A stretch of 64,000 bases of DNA, taken from positions 23,522-87,521 of the forward strand of contig NZ_JAKREW010000022.1 of assembly GCF_022347545.1 (NCBI RefSeq), in the 5' to 3' direction. This DNA comes from Terribium retamae. Its GTDB lineage: Bacteria > Pseudomonadota > Alphaproteobacteria > Rhizobiales > Rhizobiaceae. The notes below the pieces were generated by a model. It ran no database searches. It had not been told where the DNA came from and saw only the letters and a program-made list of their open reading frames with translations. Positions 26,698-34,825 of the stretch are shown piece by piece (the stretch's first letter is position 1; each line of letters begins with the position of its first letter). The translations under genes were made by a program, and so were the position numbers.

Positions 26698-27018
26698 ATG
26701 GATCGACGGCTATTTCTGACGGGAATACTCGGCGTTGCGGGGGCCGCAGTCGTCGCTACGGCAATGCGTCCAGCTCAGGCGGTTGCAGGTGTGCCTGCAG
26801 CGCGTGGCGGTATACTGGACGAGCTGGAACAATCACATGCGGAGGCGGCTGTTCTCGATGACGAGAACGATGCCGATGCCGAACTCGTCTACCATCGCCC
26901 ATGGCATCGTCCGGGACGTCGGCCTTGGCGCAGGCCCCGCTGGCGGCGCGTCTGCCGTCGTGTCTGGCGCCGCGGCCGCTGGCGCGTTCGTTGCTGGCGC
27001 GAACGGGTATGGCGTTAA
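26698..27018 (+). CDS. Tat-signal protein with Arg/Trp-rich tail
   Basis: A 106-residue protein with a textbook twin-arginine leader (MDRRLFLTGILGVAGAAVVA, ending near RPAQAVAG), a short acidic middle (LEQSHAEAAVLDDENDADAE) and a strongly basic tail of about 40 residues built from Arg-Trp-Arg-Arg-like units (RPGRRPWRRPRWRRV), with two cysteines. GGAGG lies six bases before the ATG at 26698, so the gene is real. Tail and acidic segment may pair charges before export. No family is recognised. It ends just before a repeat element and a terminator. Confidence 0.8.
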   Translation: MDRRLFLTGILGVAGAAVVATAMRPAQAVAGVPAARGGILDELEQSHAEAAVLDDENDADAELVYHRPWHRPGRRPWRRPRWRRVCRRVWRRGRWRVRCWRERVWR

Positions 27019-27020
27019 TC

Positions 27021-27122
27021 TAGAGCATTTGTAGCAAGTGGAATCACTTGGCGTTACAAAAATGCGGCGAAAACAAAAGCTTATAGCGTTTCTGCGTTTC
27101 TGTTAAAAACGGAAACGCTCTA
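27021..27122 (+). repeat. Dispersed palindromic repeat, copy 1 (variant A)
   Basis: About 102 bases beginning TAGAGCATTT and ending GAAACGCTCTA. The left half carries the internal dyad AAGTGGAATCACTTGG, and the right half carries AGCGTTTCTGCGTTTC and its near inverse. It is the same element, in the other orientation, as 60311-60412, and its right half matches 52732-52835 and 60132-60236. It directly follows the stop of the Arg/Trp-rich protein. Confidence 0.85.
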
Positions 27123-27128
27123 GGTATG

Positions 27129-27157
27129 AAAACCCCGGCTGCGTGGCCGGGGTTTTT
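27129..27157. terminator. Bidirectional rho-independent terminator
   Basis: AACCCCGGC (27131-27139) pairs with GCCGGGGTT (27146-27154), flanked by A residues on the left and a T run on the right. It can end the Arg/Trp-rich gene on the plus strand and the GGDEF-EAL gene on the minus strand. Confidence 0.85.
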
Positions 27158-27182
27158 CATTGGATGGATGTAGGGACCGCCC

Positions 27183-29246
27183 TCAGGCGGTCGAGACCGA
27201 GAGGCCCGTTCCGCGATTTGGAATCACCTTCTGGAGCTGGTCCGCCGCGGTCGGGAGGATGTTTTCCTTAGGCCCAGGTCGCCCGAGATAATAGCCTTGG
27301 GCTTCATGGCAGCCTTCGACGCGCAGGATTTGCAGCTGGGCCGCCGTTTCCACACCTTCGGCCAGCACCGGAATTCCCAGGCTCTGTCCCAGTGCGAGCA
27401 CGGAACGGACGATGGCCATAGCTTGCGCGTTGCGCTCCATTTCCCGTGTGAAGGAACCATCCAGCTTGATCTTGTCGAAGGGAAAGCTGCGCAGGGTGTC
27501 GAATGACGAATAGCCGACGCCGAAATCGTCGATCGAAATCTTCACGCCCAGCGCCTTGATCTGGCGCAGGACGTGCAGAGCACGGGCCTTGTCGGCAATG
27601 AAAGTGGATTCCGTGATCTCGAGTTCCAGCCGACTTGGCGACAACGCGGTCTCGACCAGGATGTCGCGGATCAGACCGGCCAGGTCATTGTGCACGAATT
27701 GGACCGGCGAAAGATTGACGGCAATCTTGTGGGGCTTGCCCAACTTGCCGGCGTCCCGGCAGGCCGTTCTCAACACCCATTCGCCGATGGCAAGGATCAG
27801 GCCGGTCTCTTCCGCGATGGGTATGAAAACGGCAGGCGAAATGGGCCCTCTGCTTGGGTGGCTCCAGCGCAGCAGTGCCTCATATCCCAGCACATCTCCG
27901 GATTGGGCAGACTTCTGCACCTGATAGTGGAGTTCGAGCTGACCGAGCTCAAGGGCGTGGCTGAGATCCGAGGCCAAAGCGTGATGTTCGCGCGCCGCCT
28001 TGTCCATCTGGGGCTCGTAGAAGCAGACGGCACGGGTGATGTCGCTCTTAGCGCGATACATGGCCAGATCGGCATTGCTTATGAGGACCTGCCGGTCGTG
28101 ACCGTCATCGGGATAGAGCGCCACGCCGAGGCTGGCACCCGCGGCAAAATCGACATTGCCGATGCGAAGCGGCTGCGAGAAGGCCTCTTCGAGGCGCGTC
28201 AGGAAATTGTCCAGCTGATGGCGGTCGACGAAGCGTTTGACGCACATGAATTCGTCGCCGCCAATGCGAGCGGCAAATTCGCTGTCCTGGAGAAGATGGC
28301 CAAGACGAAAGCCGATCGTTGCGAGCGCCGTATCGCCGGCCTGATGCCCGCGCAGATCGTTGATTTCCTTGAACCGGTCGAGGTCGATGCCGATGATCGC
28401 GACCTTTGCGGCGGTATAGTGAGCTTGTTCGAGCGCGCGATCCAGATGCTCGATGGCGCTGGCGCGGTTTGGCAGGCCGGTGAGGGAATCGGTCAGCGCC
28501 AGCTTCTGCAGCCGATCAAATGCTTCCTGCGAGGTCTGTTCGTCTATCAGATAGCTGATCACGCCTGCTCCAAGCACCAGCATGCCGACGCCGACGACCG
28601 CGAAGGCGGCCAGCGTCGACGAGGCGGTGTTGTCGGTTGCAGTCGAGAATGGCGTCACCGAAATGGCGGTCATGCCGGTGAAATGGAGAGAAGCCACGGC
28701 AAGTACGAAGAAGCCGACGGGCACATATTTGGTCTCGCCCCATAGCGGCTTCGCCGCCTGCCGCATCGCGATGGCGCCGAACAGAACTGATAGCGCTATC
28801 GATGCCAGCACATAGTCGGTGTTCCATTCGATCAGGCCGTCGACGCGATAGGCCAGCATGCCGCTGTAGTGCATCGCCGATATGGCGATGCCGACGACGC
28901 CTCCTCCGATCTCCGCGGCCAGGGGAAAGCGGAAACTGAGGGATAGCCAGAAACCGTAGGCGCAGCCGGCCACAGCGACCAGCAGGGATATCATCGTGAA
29001 TGTCGGGTCGAAAGTAACAGGGGCATCATGTTCATAAGCAATGACGGCGATGAAATGGGTGCACCAGATCGAAGAACCAGCCGCCTGCGCTGCGAGAAAG
29101 ATCCAGCCGGCTCGTGGCCAGCCGCCGCGCGCCTCAGCCTGCCGGAAGAGCCGGAATGTGACCCAGCTGCCTGCAATGCAGACGAAGACAGCAAGCAATA
29201 CGAGCCACGGATTATGCTCTGTGACGAGGCATGAGACGACACGCAT
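27183..29246 (-). CDS. MHYT-GGDEF-EAL cyclic-di-GMP signalling protein
   Basis: A 687-residue inner-membrane protein. Residues 1-250 hold seven helices with MHYT-type motifs (WCTHFIAV, SAMHYSGM, LHFTGM), a sensor thought to bind copper or a gas ligand. A GGDEF domain follows (ARIGGDEFMCV intact), then an EAL domain (YEALLRWSHP, with ELEITEST and SIDDFGVGYSS), so both diguanylate cyclase and phosphodiesterase activities are possible. The GGDEF A-site is intact. The ATG at 29246 gives MRVVSCLVTEHNPW, the usual start for this family. It ends at the terminator at 27129-27157. Confidence 0.96.
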   Translation of the reverse strand: MRVVSCLVTEHNPWLVLLAVFVCIAGSWVTFRLFRQAEARGGWPRAGWIFLAAQAAGSSIWCTHFIAVIAYEHDAPVTFDPTFTMISLLVAVAGCAYGFWLSLSFRFPLAAEIGGGVVGIAISAMHYSGMLAYRVDGLIEWNTDYVLASIALSVLFGAIAMRQAAKPLWGETKYVPVGFFVLAVASLHFTGMTAISVTPFSTATDNTASSTLAAFAVVGVGMLVLGAGVISYLIDEQTSQEAFDRLQKLALTDSLTGLPNRASAIEHLDRALEQAHYTAAKVAIIGIDLDRFKEINDLRGHQAGDTALATIGFRLGHLLQDSEFAARIGGDEFMCVKRFVDRHQLDNFLTRLEEAFSQPLRIGNVDFAAGASLGVALYPDDGHDRQVLISNADLAMYRAKSDITRAVCFYEPQMDKAAREHHALASDLSHALELGQLELHYQVQKSAQSGDVLGYEALLRWSHPSRGPISPAVFIPIAEETGLILAIGEWVLRTACRDAGKLGKPHKIAVNLSPVQFVHNDLAGLIRDILVETALSPSRLELEITESTFIADKARALHVLRQIKALGVKISIDDFGVGYSSFDTLRSFPFDKIKLDGSFTREMERNAQAMAIVRSVLALGQSLGIPVLAEGVETAAQLQILRVEGCHEAQGYYLGRPGPKENILPTAADQLQKVIPNRGTGLSVSTA

Positions 29247-29420
29247 GAATAACGCCCCCCTCGGCGCCATTATGTCAGGACAATTGTCGTTTGGTTGTTG
29301 CCGCATCCAAACCGCAACTGCCGGTCCCGCAGACGTTGCCAAGCAATCGCTAATATTCTGATAGCGCCAATAGTTAATGCGGTCGAGTCCGTTGCCTGCC
29401 CGATTTCGGTTCTCGCCCGG

Positions 29421-29939
29421 TCATTTCCCAACGCTTTTGGCGATCAACGAGGAAAAGGCGGCGATTGCGGCCGCTTGCTTTGTCCGTCCCTCCTGCTGCT
29501 CGCGTGCGATCGCTTCGGCTGCTCCCAGCAGACCGATGCAGGCAAGGCGCAATCCTTTGCTGTCCAGCCCAGTGAACGGCTTCAAGGCTTGGCACATGAT
29601 CCCGACATACTCGTCGATCATGGCGCGCTGCTGCGATGCCATCTCTTCGCTGCCCTTGAGAGCGGCCGAAATCGCCGGTGCCTCCGGGCCCAGATTGGCG
29701 AGACAATTGAAATAAGCCTTGCTCATGATGTCCGCCGTCGCGTCAAGTTCCGGGGGGGCTGTGGCCAGCGCTTCGTGCAGCGCTTGCACATATTGGGCCT
29801 CCAGCCGCTGGAAGAGCGCAAGGAGCAACCCGGCGCGTGTCGAGAAATGGTCGTAAGCCACCGGCCTGCTCACACCTGCCTTTGCAGCAAGCGTGACGAG
29901 CGACAATGCGTCGGCACCGTCCTGGCGAACGATCGCCAT
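29421..29939 (-). CDS. TetR family regulator (start probably non-canonical)
   Basis: A TetR/AcrR regulator, 172 residues from the first ATG. HTH residues LVTLAAKAGVSRPVAYDHFS are clear, but helix 1 is cut if translation starts at 29939. The frame upstream encodes KLPKDKRREQLLDAA, exactly what precedes TetR helix 1, and no ATG, GTG or TTG lies between it and an in-frame TAG. A CTG at 29990, with GGGAG about eight bases before it, is the likely start. It is divergent from the oxidoreductase gene at 30065, with a dyad (30012-30038) between. Paralogous to the TetR at 38151. Confidence 0.88.
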   Translation of the reverse strand: MAIVRQDGADALSLVTLAAKAGVSRPVAYDHFSTRAGLLLALFQRLEAQYVQALHEALATAPPELDATADIMSKAYFNCLANLGPEAPAISAALKGSEEMASQQRAMIDEYVGIMCQALKPFTGLDSKGLRLACIGLLGAAEAIAREQQEGRTKQAAAIAAFSSLIAKSVGK

Positions 29940-30011
29940 GGCTGCATCGAGCAGCTGTTCGCGGCGTTTGTCTTTCGGCAGCTTGACCAGGATATGTCTC
30001 CCGCTTGATTT

Positions 30012-30038
30012 CTACATTTTGTAAGTTACACTTTGTAG
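30012..30038. promoter_or_regulatory. TetR operator candidate between divergent genes
   Basis: A 27-base dyad centred on 30025: outer arms CTACA (30012) and TGTAG (to 30038), inner arms TGTAAGTTACA. It fits control of both the TetR gene and the oxidoreductase gene. The inner core GTAAGTTAC also occurs in the operator at 38115-38147. Confidence 0.72.
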
Positions 30039-30064
30039 GAATTAGAAGCAAGCAAGGATGTGCT

Positions 30065-30931
30065 GTGAGCGATGTAACCGTCATCGGCCTTGGCGAGATG
30101 GGCAGCGCGCTTGCCCGTGCCTTTCTGGCGGGTGGAAAGTCCGTCACCGTCTGGAACCGTACGCCAGCGAAAGCCGCAACCCTGGAGCAACTGGGCGCCC
30201 TACCGAAGTCCACCGTTGCCGACGCCGTCTCGGCCAGCCCGGTCGTGGTGATTTGCCTGTCCGGCTATGCAGCGGCTTCTCACCTGCTCGGCGAGGTCGA
30301 TTCTGAGAATCTCAGTGGCCGGTTGATCGTGCAACTGGGTTCGGGAACACCGCGCCAGGCGCGCGAACTCGACGCGTTGGCGGTAGCGAACGGTGCGAAT
30401 TATCTCGACGGCGCCATCGGCGCCTGGCCACGTCAGATCGGCGGGCCGGAAGCCGGGCTGCTCATCGTCGGCAATGAGGCCGTGTTTACGTCAGCCGAGC
30501 CCCTCTTGAAGCTGCTTGGCGGAGGCCTCAGCTATGTCGGGCCCAACATCGGTCATGCCAAAGCCCTGGCCAATGCTGGCCTGGCCTACTTTGCCGCACA
30601 CTGGATCGGCTTCAGCCATGGCGCTGCGGTCTGCGAGGCGGAGGGCATCGATGTCGGCACCTTCAGTGGAGTTATGGCAGACATGGCGCCGTTTTTCGGC
30701 GAAGATTTGCGCCACATGGGGCGTGTCATCGCGGAGGACCGCTTCGATGAACCCGAAGCCACGATCAAAACCGTCACGTCGGACCTTGGCGGCCTTGTCG
30801 AAGCTTCACGCGATCTAAAGATTGAAACGGCCTTTCCCAATTTCGCCGCTGGCATTTTCCAGCGTGCGAAGGACGCTGGATTTGGCGCTGAAGAACCGAG
30901 TGCGGTGATCAAGGTGCTACGCGGGACCTGA
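30065..30931 (+). CDS. NAD(P)-binding oxidoreductase, hydroxyisobutyrate/imine reductase type
   Basis: A 288-residue two-domain protein of the beta-hydroxyacid dehydrogenase superfamily. The Rossmann motif is VTVIGLGEMGSALARAFL with NRTPAK, which favours NADP. The C-terminal helical domain (GHAKALANAGLAYFAAHWIG) lacks the usual catalytic lysine-type GxxGxGxxxKxxxN block, which is replaced by GPNIGHAKALANAG; this is more like imine-reductase relatives. A GTG at 30065 gives MSDVTVIGLGE; the longer upstream frame overlaps the operator. It is likely repressed by the divergent TetR. Confidence 0.9.
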   Translation: MSDVTVIGLGEMGSALARAFLAGGKSVTVWNRTPAKAATLEQLGALPKSTVADAVSASPVVVICLSGYAAASHLLGEVDSENLSGRLIVQLGSGTPRQARELDALAVANGANYLDGAIGAWPRQIGGPEAGLLIVGNEAVFTSAEPLLKLLGGGLSYVGPNIGHAKALANAGLAYFAAHWIGFSHGAAVCEAEGIDVGTFSGVMADMAPFFGEDLRHMGRVIAEDRFDEPEATIKTVTSDLGGLVEASRDLKIETAFPNFAAGIFQRAKDAGFGAEEPSAVIKVLRGT

Positions 30932-31009
30932 CGGGTTGGGTGAATCGTGGGATCCGGCAACCGGATGGCGGTCGCTGCGTTGTTTGTTTCGAAACAGCAT
31001 GGACATTCC

Positions 31010-31396
31010 ATGACCCGCAACGAACTCCGCACAATCTATTGCCGATACATCGACTGCCTGAACAGGCAAGACTGGGACGAACTTGGCGAGCTCGTCGACG
31101 ACGACGTCCACTACAACGGCATCCGGGTGGGTCTCGATGGGTACCGTTCGGTGCTCGAGGGCGATTTTCGCGCGATCCCCGATCTTCGCTTCCAGATCGA
31201 CTTGTTGATCTGCGATCCTCCCCGCATCGCCAGCCGCCTGCATTTCGACTGCACGCCTGTCGGTACCTTGTTCGACCTGCCCGTCAACGGCAGGCGTGTC
31301 CAGTTCGACGAGAACGTATTTTACGAATTTGCCGGAGCCCGGATCGAAAGGGTCTGGTCGATCATCGACAAGGCAGCGATCGCTGGACAGCTCTGA
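31010..31396 (+). CDS. SnoaL-like / NTF2-fold ester cyclase-type protein
   Basis: A 128-residue single-domain protein with the NTF2-like fold: MTRNELRTIYCRYIDCLNRQDWDELGELVDDDVHYN is the typical first helix pair, followed by the strands RIASRLHFDCTPVG and VFYEFAGARIERVWSIIDK. Family members include polyketide cyclases and many uncharacterised enzymes. I used the ATG at 31010; an upstream in-frame extension to 30947 looks like spacer. It follows the oxidoreductase by 78 bases and could be in the same TetR-controlled unit. Confidence 0.85.
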   Translation: MTRNELRTIYCRYIDCLNRQDWDELGELVDDDVHYNGIRVGLDGYRSVLEGDFRAIPDLRFQIDLLICDPPRIASRLHFDCTPVGTLFDLPVNGRRVQFDENVFYEFAGARIERVWSIIDKAAIAGQL

Positions 31397-31453
31397 TGTC
31401 GGCGGTGGCGGGCGGCATGTTCGAGCCGTTCCGCCTTGGTCAGACTTATGCCG

Positions 31454-31795
31454 TCAGATAGCTGTCCGCGCGAGTCTCAACCAGGGCGCCAGATGAAAGG
31501 CGCTCATCAGAAGGTACATCACCACCATGCTGCCGAGCGGCATGCCCGCTCCGGATGAGCAAAGCATCTCGGCTGGTCCGCTCGTGACGCCGGTCAGCAG
31601 AGCCATGGCAGCGAAGGTCGGCGACGCCGCCAGCCCCAGCCAATCTGAGCCCGTCAGGGCGCGGCTGGTTGTCTCGCCGGTCGTCGTTGTGAGCACGGCG
31701 GCATTGCCGGCGGCCTTCACGTCCTCGGCTGTACTGGTGCCGGTCCGAGGAGGTGTTTCCTCGTCGGACCAGATCGAACAGCAGGAGCGGCTCAT
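31454..31795 (-). CDS. Small membrane protein next to DUF899 gene
   Basis: A 113-residue protein with a Ser/Thr-rich soluble N-terminus (SDEETPPRTGTSTAEDV) and two hydrophobic segments (GLAASPTFAAMALLTGV and MPLGSMVVMYLLMSAFHL). Its ATG overlaps the DUF899 stop (ATGA at 31792-31795), which supports the start and translational coupling. I do not recognise the family; small proteins of this kind often accompany DUF899 genes as far as I recall. Function is unknown. Confidence 0.75.
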   Translation of the reverse strand: MSRSCCSIWSDEETPPRTGTSTAEDVKAAGNAAVLTTTTGETTSRALTGSDWLGLAASPTFAAMALLTGVTSGPAEMLCSSGAGMPLGSMVVMYLLMSAFHLAPWLRLARTAI

Positions 31796-32586
31796 GACTT
31801 CGCACTCGTCGCTTTGGCGCGCATGGCCTCTTCGCCAGCGTCCGAAATCTCGACCCATCCCTTGTCGGGTTCGGCTTCGGCAACGTAGCTGTCGTTCCAG
31901 TTCCACCATTTGTAAGCCGGGGTCTGCGGATAGCCTTCAGGCGAATCCTCCCAGACCTCCTGGCGGCCAAGCGGCGTGATGTCGAGATAGTTCCAGGTGC
32001 CGCCCATCTGCTCGTCGGCGCGATCAGCGATGAAATAGGTGCGGAAGATACGGTCGCCGTCACGCAGGAACACGTTGTGGCCGTGCCATTCGTCCACGCC
32101 GAAGTCGGCATCGAAACTGTCGACGATGGTCACCCATGGGATGCGGTCCCAGTCCATCCGCGCCTTCACGCGCTGGATGTCTGCCTGCGGCGCGCGGGAA
32201 GCAAAGACCAGCGTGGTGTCACGAGCATTGAGATGCGAGACGTGGGCGACCTGGTCGGCTACCATCGAGCAGCCGCGGCAGGCGTGCTCCGGCCAGCCGT
32301 AGACGCCTGGCTCGAAGAAGGCGCGGTAGATGATCAACTGGCGCCGGCCGGCGAACAGGTCGCGCAGGCTTGCCTTGCCGGTCGGGGTTTCGAACACATA
32401 GTCTTTGGTCACCTCCACCCAGGGCATGCGGCGCCGTTCGGCTGCCAGCGCATCGCGGGCTCGGGTGTGGGCCTTTTCCTTCACGAGAAGCTGCTGGCGC
32501 GCTTGCTCCCAAGCCTCTGGTGTGACCACCGGTGGCCTGTGCATGGCCGCCAGCTTGCTGTCACGTTTTTCGGTTGATGCAGTCAT
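31792..32586 (-). CDS. DUF899 thioredoxin-fold family protein
   Basis: A 264-residue DUF899 protein. The thioredoxin-like fold shows LRDLFAGRRQLIIYRAFFEPG and a CRGCSMVADQVAH motif, where CxxC may be redox active. The C-terminal half has MGGTWNYLDITPLGRQE and YKWWNWNDSY, typical of this family. The enzymatic role is not established. The ATG at 32586 (MTASTEKRDSK) is chosen over a longer in-frame start. Its stop overlaps the downstream membrane-protein start. Confidence 0.9.
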   Translation of the reverse strand: MTASTEKRDSKLAAMHRPPVVTPEAWEQARQQLLVKEKAHTRARDALAAERRRMPWVEVTKDYVFETPTGKASLRDLFAGRRQLIIYRAFFEPGVYGWPEHACRGCSMVADQVAHVSHLNARDTTLVFASRAPQADIQRVKARMDWDRIPWVTIVDSFDADFGVDEWHGHNVFLRDGDRIFRTYFIADRADEQMGGTWNYLDITPLGRQEVWEDSPEGYPQTPAYKWWNWNDSYVAEAEPDKGWVEISDAGEEAMRAKATSAKS

Positions 32587-32737
32587 CGTTCTGAACCTCC
32601 TTGTCTGGGCGACGTCGTGCCTCGAGGTCGAAGCGCGGTCGCGCGTCACTCGGTGCTGGTGTCAGTGTGCCCTCGGAGGCCGAGCAGTGTGAGTAACAAG
32701 TGTGGCGCTATTCCGGATCGCGCCGAATGAGGGCTGC

Positions 32738-33751
32738 TCAGAACCGTTTGCGCAACAGGGTGGCCACCACGAACAAGGCGCCGATCGAACTGGTGATAAT
32801 GCCGATCGGCAGTTCCTGGGGCGGCAGCAATGTGCGTGCCAGAAGATCGCTTGCGAGCAGGAGCACTGCCCCGAAGACCGCACAGGCAATGGCCAGCCGC
32901 AGATGCAGCGGGCCTGCAAAGCGGCGCGCGATATGTGGGATCATCAACCCCACGAAACCGATGACACCGGCAACAGAAACCAGGATTGCCGTCGACAAAG
33001 CCGCGGCCAGGAACGTCAGTGTGCGGAAGCGCGCCACCGGAACGCCGAGGCTTTCGGCCGTGTTCTCCCCGGCCAGGAAGGCGTCAAGCCAGCGATGATA
33101 GCGCAGCGCGAAAAAAAGGATGATGGCAAGTCCGGCGACCGCCAAGCCGATATTGCCCCAGCGTGCGAGCCCCAATCCGCCCATTGTCCAGAACAGCACG
33201 GAATGGGCTGCACGCTGGTCCCCGGCAAAGATCAGATAGTTGGTCAGCGCCGCGAACAGGAAGGATACGGCAAGGCCGGCAAGGATCAGCCGCTCCGGCC
33301 CTTGGCCACGAATGCGGTTGACGAGCAGAAGCACGACGAGGGCGGTGAGGATGCCGCCGACAAAAGCAGCGACCGGAAGCGTCCACAAGCCCAGGCGGTC
33401 GCCGAAGACGGTGATGACCGAAACCGCACCGGCGGCGGCGCCCGACGACAGGCCGAACAGGAACGGGTCGGCCAGGTCATTGCGTGTCACCGTCTGCAGG
33501 AGCGCCCCGACGACGGCAAGACCGGCGCCGACGCAGATGGCGAGGATGGCGCGCGGCAGCCTGAGATCGACGATGATCTTCTCCACCGGCGCGGTCACGC
33601 TTCCTGCGTCGAGCCCAACGGCATGGGCAAGCGCTGCGATGACGTCGCCGAGGGGAATGACGGTCGAACCATAGGCAATGGACAGCAGCGCCAGCAAGGC
33701 GACGAGCGCCAGGCCTATACCGATGGATGCACCGTAGGATCGGCTGGGCAC
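32738..33751 (-). CDS. btuC: Vitamin B12 ABC transporter permease (FecCD family)
   Basis: A 337-residue permease of the BtuC/FecCD family with about ten membrane helices. Typical blocks are RLPRAILAICVGAGLAVVGALLQTVTRNDLADPFLFGLSSGAA, and the coupling helix region SVAGVIGFVGLMIPHIARR. The GTG start at 33751 lies two bases beyond the binding-protein stop. Alone, the family could import siderophore or haem, but the cobalamin riboswitch upstream of the operon makes B12 or a corrinoid the likely cargo. It is the last of three genes. Confidence 0.9.
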   Translation of the reverse strand: MPSRSYGASIGIGLALVALLALLSIAYGSTVIPLGDVIAALAHAVGLDAGSVTAPVEKIIVDLRLPRAILAICVGAGLAVVGALLQTVTRNDLADPFLFGLSSGAAAGAVSVITVFGDRLGLWTLPVAAFVGGILTALVVLLLVNRIRGQGPERLILAGLAVSFLFAALTNYLIFAGDQRAAHSVLFWTMGGLGLARWGNIGLAVAGLAIILFFALRYHRWLDAFLAGENTAESLGVPVARFRTLTFLAAALSTAILVSVAGVIGFVGLMIPHIARRFAGPLHLRLAIACAVFGAVLLLASDLLARTLLPPQELPIGIITSSIGALFVVATLLRKRF

Positions 33752-33753
33752 GC

Positions 33754-34803
33754 TCAGAATGCCTCTGGGTGCATTGCCTTTGCGATCTTGTCGATGGCTT
33801 CGATATTGGCTGGGCCGGGCGTCAGCTCCGCATAACGCAGCGCAATGAAACGCTCGTTCCGCACGGCATCCGTTTCTTTCATGGCCGGATGCTGTTTCAG
33901 GAAATTCAGCAGCTTTCGGTAGCCGGCGTCGTCCTGGTAGTCGAGCAGGATCAGGAATTCCGGGTTTCGGGTTGCGACCGTTTCCCAATCGGTATTGCCC
34001 CAGTTGGTCTCCATGTCGGCCATGATGTTCTTGCCACCGGCAGCTTCGATCATCGCGGTCGGGATCGCGAATTTGCCGGCGGTGAAAGGCTTGTCCTCGC
34101 CCGAATCATAGAGGAACACACGCGTGCCGCTGCGGGCACCGACCTTGGCGACGATGTCGGAAAGTCTTTCCTTCCATCCGGCAACCAGGGCGTTGGCTTC
34201 GTTCTCCTTGCCGAAGATCTTGCCGAGCTTTTCGACATCGCCGAACAAGAGATCCATTGAAGCCGCCGGCCGGTTCTTGTCGAGGTGGATGCAGCTTTCG
34301 CTGAGCACCAGTGTCTTGATCCCGTGCGGCGCCAGGGTGTCGGGCGTCACGTCACCACCGGGTTTCATGCCGTAGTACCAGCCCGCAAAGAAGAAATCGG
34401 GCTCGACAGCCAGCAGGTTTTCCAAGGTCGGATATTTCGGCGCGAGTTCCGGAATGGAGCCTTGCGCCTTTTTGAATGCGTCATCGACCTTGTACCAGCC
34501 GGTGATGCCGGTCAGGCCGACGATCTCCGGCTGCAGGCCCAGCGCAAAAGCCATTTCCGACATGTTGAGATCGTTGATCACGGCGCGTTTCGGCGCAGCG
34601 TCGAAGGTCAGCGGAACGCCGCAATTGTCGACAGTGACCGGAAAGGCAAATGCCGCCGACGAAACAAGCGTGGCGGCCAAGCAGGTTCCGCAAAAGCGGC
34701 TCACGCTTTTGCGATAAGAACCTGCGACAATATAAAAAGCCAGGCTGACGAAGCGTTGGCGAAGCCACGTAAGTCTGCTTGGGCAAAGGGCGAGGCGTGT
34801 CAT
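33754..34803 (-). CDS. btuF: Periplasmic cobalamin-binding protein (BtuF-like)
   Basis: A 349-residue class III substrate-binding protein. A leader with the hydrophobic stretch FCGTCLAATLVSSAAFA ends before FPVTVDNCGVPLTF, so it is exported; an internal GTG near 34704 could be a shorter start. The binding core has FDAAPKRAVINDLNMSEMAFALGL, EPDFFFAGWYYG and SESCIHLDKNRPA. Cargo assignment to B12 comes from the riboswitch, not from residues. It lies 22 bases after the ATPase gene and two before the permease. Confidence 0.88.
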   Translation of the reverse strand: MTRLALCPSRLTWLRQRFVSLAFYIVAGSYRKSVSRFCGTCLAATLVSSAAFAFPVTVDNCGVPLTFDAAPKRAVINDLNMSEMAFALGLQPEIVGLTGITGWYKVDDAFKKAQGSIPELAPKYPTLENLLAVEPDFFFAGWYYGMKPGGDVTPDTLAPHGIKTLVLSESCIHLDKNRPAASMDLLFGDVEKLGKIFGKENEANALVAGWKERLSDIVAKVGARSGTRVFLYDSGEDKPFTAGKFAIPTAMIEAAGGKNIMADMETNWGNTDWETVATRNPEFLILLDYQDDAGYRKLLNFLKQHPAMKETDAVRNERFIALRYAELTPGPANIEAIDKIAKAMHPEAF

Positions 34804-34825
34804 AGCGGCTCCGTCGGAGATGGGT

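Noticed and set aside
27573..28745. 390-residue plus-strand open frame
   Set aside because: Antisense to the GGDEF-EAL gene, without recognisable motifs.
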